Origin: Pseudomonas kairouanensis | GTDB taxonomy: Bacteria; Pseudomonadota; Gammaproteobacteria; Pseudomonadales; Pseudomonadaceae | Direction: 5' to 3' | Assembly (NCBI RefSeq): GCF_004682055.1 | Contig: NZ_QUZU01000003.1 | Coordinates: 124,001-188,000, forward strand | Length of the DNA stretch: 64,000 bases | Shown here: piece after piece, positions 61,945 through 64,000 of the stretch | Numbering within the stretch: position 1 is the first letter of the stretch | Layout of the letters: the number at the start of each line of letters is the position of its first letter | Program-made: the position numbers and the translations under genes | Notes under the pieces: generated by a model | The model's database searches: none | What the model was told of the DNA's origin: nothing | The model's input: the letters and a program-made list of their open reading frames with translations, nothing else

Positions 61945-62039
61945 TTGTGTGGGAGCTGGCTTACCTGCGATAGCTTCACTTTGGTATGCCTGCCACACCA
62001 AGGTGCCTGCATCGCGGGCAAGCCCGGCTCCCACACAAG
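61945..62039. repeat. Degenerate REP-like inverted pair
   Basis: TTGTGTGGGAGCTGGCTTAC and its partner GCAAGCCCGGCTCCCACACAA are inverted; inside are GCGATAG and CATCGCG. It is a more divergent relative of the REPIN family (arms 70-85% alike), between the tRNA and phaG. Confidence 0.7.
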
Positions 62040-62063
62040 AGGGCGTTTGCCGGGTTGTTCATT

Positions 62064-62948
62064 TCAAATCGCAAAGGCATGGTGGGTCTGGCCTTGGTGA
62101 TACCGCAATCGACTGACTTGCCGCTCGGGTTTCAGAAACCCCACCACCGCCTCTCGGGTATCCCTGCACGCTGCTTTGTGTTCCATGTCCAGGAAATGCC
62201 CGGTGGCTTGCACGGTGCTGAAGCTGCTGTTGGCCACATGCTGGCCAAACAGCTTGGCATCTTGGGCGCTGGTGTATTCGTCCCACTCACCGTTTACAAA
62301 CAACACCGGAATGTCGATCTGCCTGGCGGCCTTGAGGTAGCACAACCGGTCGCTGTTGAGCACTTGGCTGATATGGAAGTGCATCTGCCCATATTCATGT
62401 TCGGCCAGGCTGCTCACATGCTTGTAATTGAAGCGCTTGAACAGCGACGGCAGGTGCTTGCCGATGGTGCTGTTGACCAGGTGGCCCACACGGTCGCGGT
62501 CAAGGTTGCCCAGGTAGTCGACGCCGCGTTCCAGGTAGTCACGCATGGGAGCGTTGATCACCGGCGAGAACGAACTGATCACGGCTTTTTCCACGCGCCG
62601 TGGCCGGTGGGCCAGGGCGACGAGGGTGGCGGCGCCGCCCCAGGAGAAGGACAGCACATGCTCGGCGGCGAAGTGGTCGATAAGCTCCAGGAGGATCTGG
62701 CCCTCAACGTCCTTCGTCAGCATTTGCTCGTGACGGTTATGGATTTTTGAACGACCGGCGTAGGGCTGATCGTACAAAACCACATTGAATTGCGGGTGCA
62801 GGCTTTTGACGGTTTGGGCGAAGGATGCCGTGGTGGCCATCGAGCCGTTGACCAGGATGATGGTCTTTTCAGCCTTCTCCGCGCGATAGAACTCCGTGTA
62901 AACCCGATACTGACCCTGTATATCCAACACAGCGATTTCTGGCCTCAT
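62064..62948 (-). CDS. phaG: (R)-3-hydroxydecanoyl-ACP:CoA transacylase PhaG
   Basis: Links fatty-acid synthesis to medium-chain PHA synthesis by moving 3-hydroxyacyl groups from ACP to CoA (or releasing them as acids for a ligase). The 294-residue alpha/beta-hydrolase is colinear with P. putida PhaG: MRPEIAVLDIQGQYRVYTEF at the start, nucleophile Ser102 in SFSWGGAAT, His in TGHFLDME and the C-terminal HAFAI. The HX4D motif reads His177-VSSL-Ala182, so the aspartate is replaced. AGGAGT precedes the start at 62,948 by eight bases. RhlA is related, but the termini fit PhaG. Confidence 0.93.
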   Translation of the reverse strand: MRPEIAVLDIQGQYRVYTEFYRAEKAEKTIILVNGSMATTASFAQTVKSLHPQFNVVLYDQPYAGRSKIHNRHEQMLTKDVEGQILLELIDHFAAEHVLSFSWGGAATLVALAHRPRRVEKAVISSFSPVINAPMRDYLERGVDYLGNLDRDRVGHLVNSTIGKHLPSLFKRFNYKHVSSLAEHEYGQMHFHISQVLNSDRLCYLKAARQIDIPVLFVNGEWDEYTSAQDAKLFGQHVANSSFSTVQATGHFLDMEHKAACRDTREAVVGFLKPERQVSRLRYHQGQTHHAFAI

Positions 62949-63254
62949 GTCGTAAGACTCCTGGCAAGCGGGTAGGGCGCGCAGATCACTCTGCACGAGC
63001 TTTGTGACAGGTAGGCATACGCCTGGAAAGTGAGGGCCCATGTCGATCCGATACAGGCTGGTCGACGGGTGTTGTTATGGCGGGCATTTTGCCGGAGGTG
63101 TCCGCAGATCAAGCGTTGCGGGCGGGCAAAGTGTTTCTTGGAGGTATAGGCGACTCGCCAGTCATAATTTGGCTGGTGATTGTGATTCAAGCAGCAGAGG
63201 TGGCACCTCGCAAGGCGATGAAGCGGTTTTTTGCCGTCACCGGCCGAACGGTCG
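62949..63254. other. Intergenic region between phaG and rsuA-type gene
   Basis: About 306 bases without a convincing gene. Small open frames on both strands have no homology-like sequence. It must hold the phaG promoter; I could not pick out a clear -10/-35 or a -24/-12 pair. Confidence 0.6.
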
Positions 63255-63947
63255 TCAGACCTGTCGGATTTCTTCGTCGGTCAGTGCCCGGTATTCGCCC
63301 GGTGCAAGCTCAGCATCCAGCACCAGAGGCCCCATCTGCTCCCGATGCAGGCCAATAACCTTGTTGTCGAAATGCCCGAACATGCGCTTCACCTGGTGAT
63401 AACGCCCTTCGATAATGCTCAGTCGCGCTGTCGTCGGGCCCAACAGTTCCAAGTCGGCGGGTTGGGTGGTGAGGTCTTCGAATGCAAAGTACAGGCCCGC
63501 CGCAAAGGTGGCGGCGTACTCGGGGCCGATCGGCTGTTCTGTCTCTACCCGATAGATCTTGGGCAGCTTGGTCTGCGGTTGCGTGAGGCGCCGCGACCAC
63601 TGGCCGTCATTGGTGATCAGCATCAGGCCCGTGGTATTGAAGTCCAGACGACCGGCGATATGCAGATCGTCGATATCCGGCTCATCCAGCAGCTCAAGGA
63701 CAGTCGGGTGCTGCGGGTCCGATGTGGCACTCACACACCCTTGGGGTTTGTGAAGCATGAAGTAGCGCGCCGGCTTGCCCGCTTGCACCACCTCATCGTC
63801 CACGCACACCTGGCTGAATGCCCGCACCTCGTGGTGAGGATCGCCAACCGCTACGCCATCCACCGTCACCCGCCGTTCAACCAGCAACAGGCGCACCTGT
63901 TTGCGATTGAACCGAGGAAGATTGCTGAGCAACCGATCAACCCGCAT
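63255..63947 (-). CDS. rsuA: 16S rRNA pseudouridine(516) synthase RsuA family
   Basis: A 230-residue RNA-modifying enzyme: an S4 RNA-binding domain at residues 1-45 (MRVDRLLSNLPRFNRKQVRL) and a pseudouridine synthase domain with catalytic Asp102 in AGRLDFNTTGLML and the late motif EGRYHQVKRMFGHF. It is about the length of RsuA (231). Paralogues RluB/E/F differ in the insert; RsuA is the best fit. Its start overlaps the stop of the upstream gene. Confidence 0.87.
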   Translation of the reverse strand: MRVDRLLSNLPRFNRKQVRLLLVERRVTVDGVAVGDPHHEVRAFSQVCVDDEVVQAGKPARYFMLHKPQGCVSATSDPQHPTVLELLDEPDIDDLHIAGRLDFNTTGLMLITNDGQWSRRLTQPQTKLPKIYRVETEQPIGPEYAATFAAGLYFAFEDLTTQPADLELLGPTTARLSIIEGRYHQVKRMFGHFDNKVIGLHREQMGPLVLDAELAPGEYRALTDEEIRQV

Positions 63948-64000
63948 TACGAGCGCTCGGTTGTGCGCAGCTGCTCATCTGCCTGGGCGCAGCGCGGGCA
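63947..64000 (-). CDS. C-terminal end of a cysteine-rich CWC-family protein (partial)
   Basis: Only 17 codons are in the window: CPRCAQADEQLRTTERS then TAA, whose last base is the first base of the rsuA-type start. The CPRCAQ end matches small Cys-rich CWC-family proteins that often neighbour rsuA in Pseudomonas; the rest lies outside the window. Confidence 0.55.
   Translation of the reverse strand, partial: CPRCAQADEQLRTTERS

Noticed and set aside
63077..63358. A 93-codon plus-strand frame between phaG and rsuA
   Set aside because: It runs into the antisense of rsuA, has no homology-like sequence and no convincing start.

Overview
The window is a chromosomal segment of a Pseudomonas, most likely of the P. 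fluorescens group. The evidence is the complete beta-ketoadipate (pca) cluster, an EmhABC/TtgABC efflux locus with its operator, a PhaG transacylase, olsBA ornithine-lipid genes, an OprD-type porin, and many REPIN-type palindromes built on GGAGGGGGCTTGCTCCCGAT and its variants. It is compact, GC-rich and mostly metabolic. I see no prophage, insertion sequence, CRISPR array or rRNA.

Layout. 1-9,038: protocatechuate catabolism on one strand, in the order pcaK(partial)-I-J-F-H-G-T-B-D-C. It takes protocatechuate to succinyl-CoA and acetyl-CoA, with PcaR-type boxes before pcaI. 9,109-11,344: a deacetylase lipoprotein and an OprD-family porin. 11,487-14,812: an HscC-type Hsp70 with a membrane-anchored J-like partner. 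15,106-21,794: the efflux pump emhABC with divergent emhR. 22,110-24,687: an arsR-MFS-xenB operon with a long inverted-repeat operator. 24,842-28,689: acpH, olsBA, and a divergent serine hydrolase plus a small Cys-rich protein; two back-to-back Pho-box-like sites lie between olsB and the hydrolase. 28,798-33,656: an M20 amidohydrolase, MHS transporter, amidase and IclR regulator, which look like one amide-catabolic unit. 33,847-35,585: YceI plus a cardiolipin-synthase-like PLD protein. 35,713-38,004: periplasmic BglX. 38,230-40,231: a LemA/TPM/TPM operon. 40,452-42,662: a methyltransferase and an EamA transporter. 42,766-46,958: a TonB receptor with STN domain, FecR and FecI, with a Fur-like site. 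47,133-49,839: YegP, then a DapA-like lyase and class II aldolase divergent from an XRE-cupin regulator. 49,894-52,184: a DUF4917 protein with SIR2-like motifs and an Fe-alcohol dehydrogenase. 52,263-58,970: an NAD-binding protein, a LysR, a CaiB-type CoA-transferase, an HMG-CoA-lyase-like enzyme, an MFS transporter, a YdcZ transporter and another LysR. 59,104-60,610: a DUF4142 protein, Ogt and a small membrane protein. 60,665-61,859: a HigBA2-type toxin-antitoxin pair between two copies of an 87-bp repeat that carries an older antitoxin remnant, next to tRNA-Gly(CCC). 62,064-64,000: phaG, an rsuA-family pseudouridine synthase and the end of a CWC-family gene.

The points I would follow up first are: the toxin-antitoxin locus sitting between duplicated remnants of an earlier antitoxin; the DUF4917 protein as a possible SIR2-like NAD-consuming enzyme; the divergent Pho-box arrangement that may tie an uncharacterised secreted serine hydrolase to ornithine-lipid synthesis; REPINs whose arms contain the stop codons of three genes; the PhaG with Ala in place of the HX4D aspartate; and the CoA-transferase/HMG-CoA-lyase module. 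Family assignments come from reading the translations and remembered family motifs; no database search was run.
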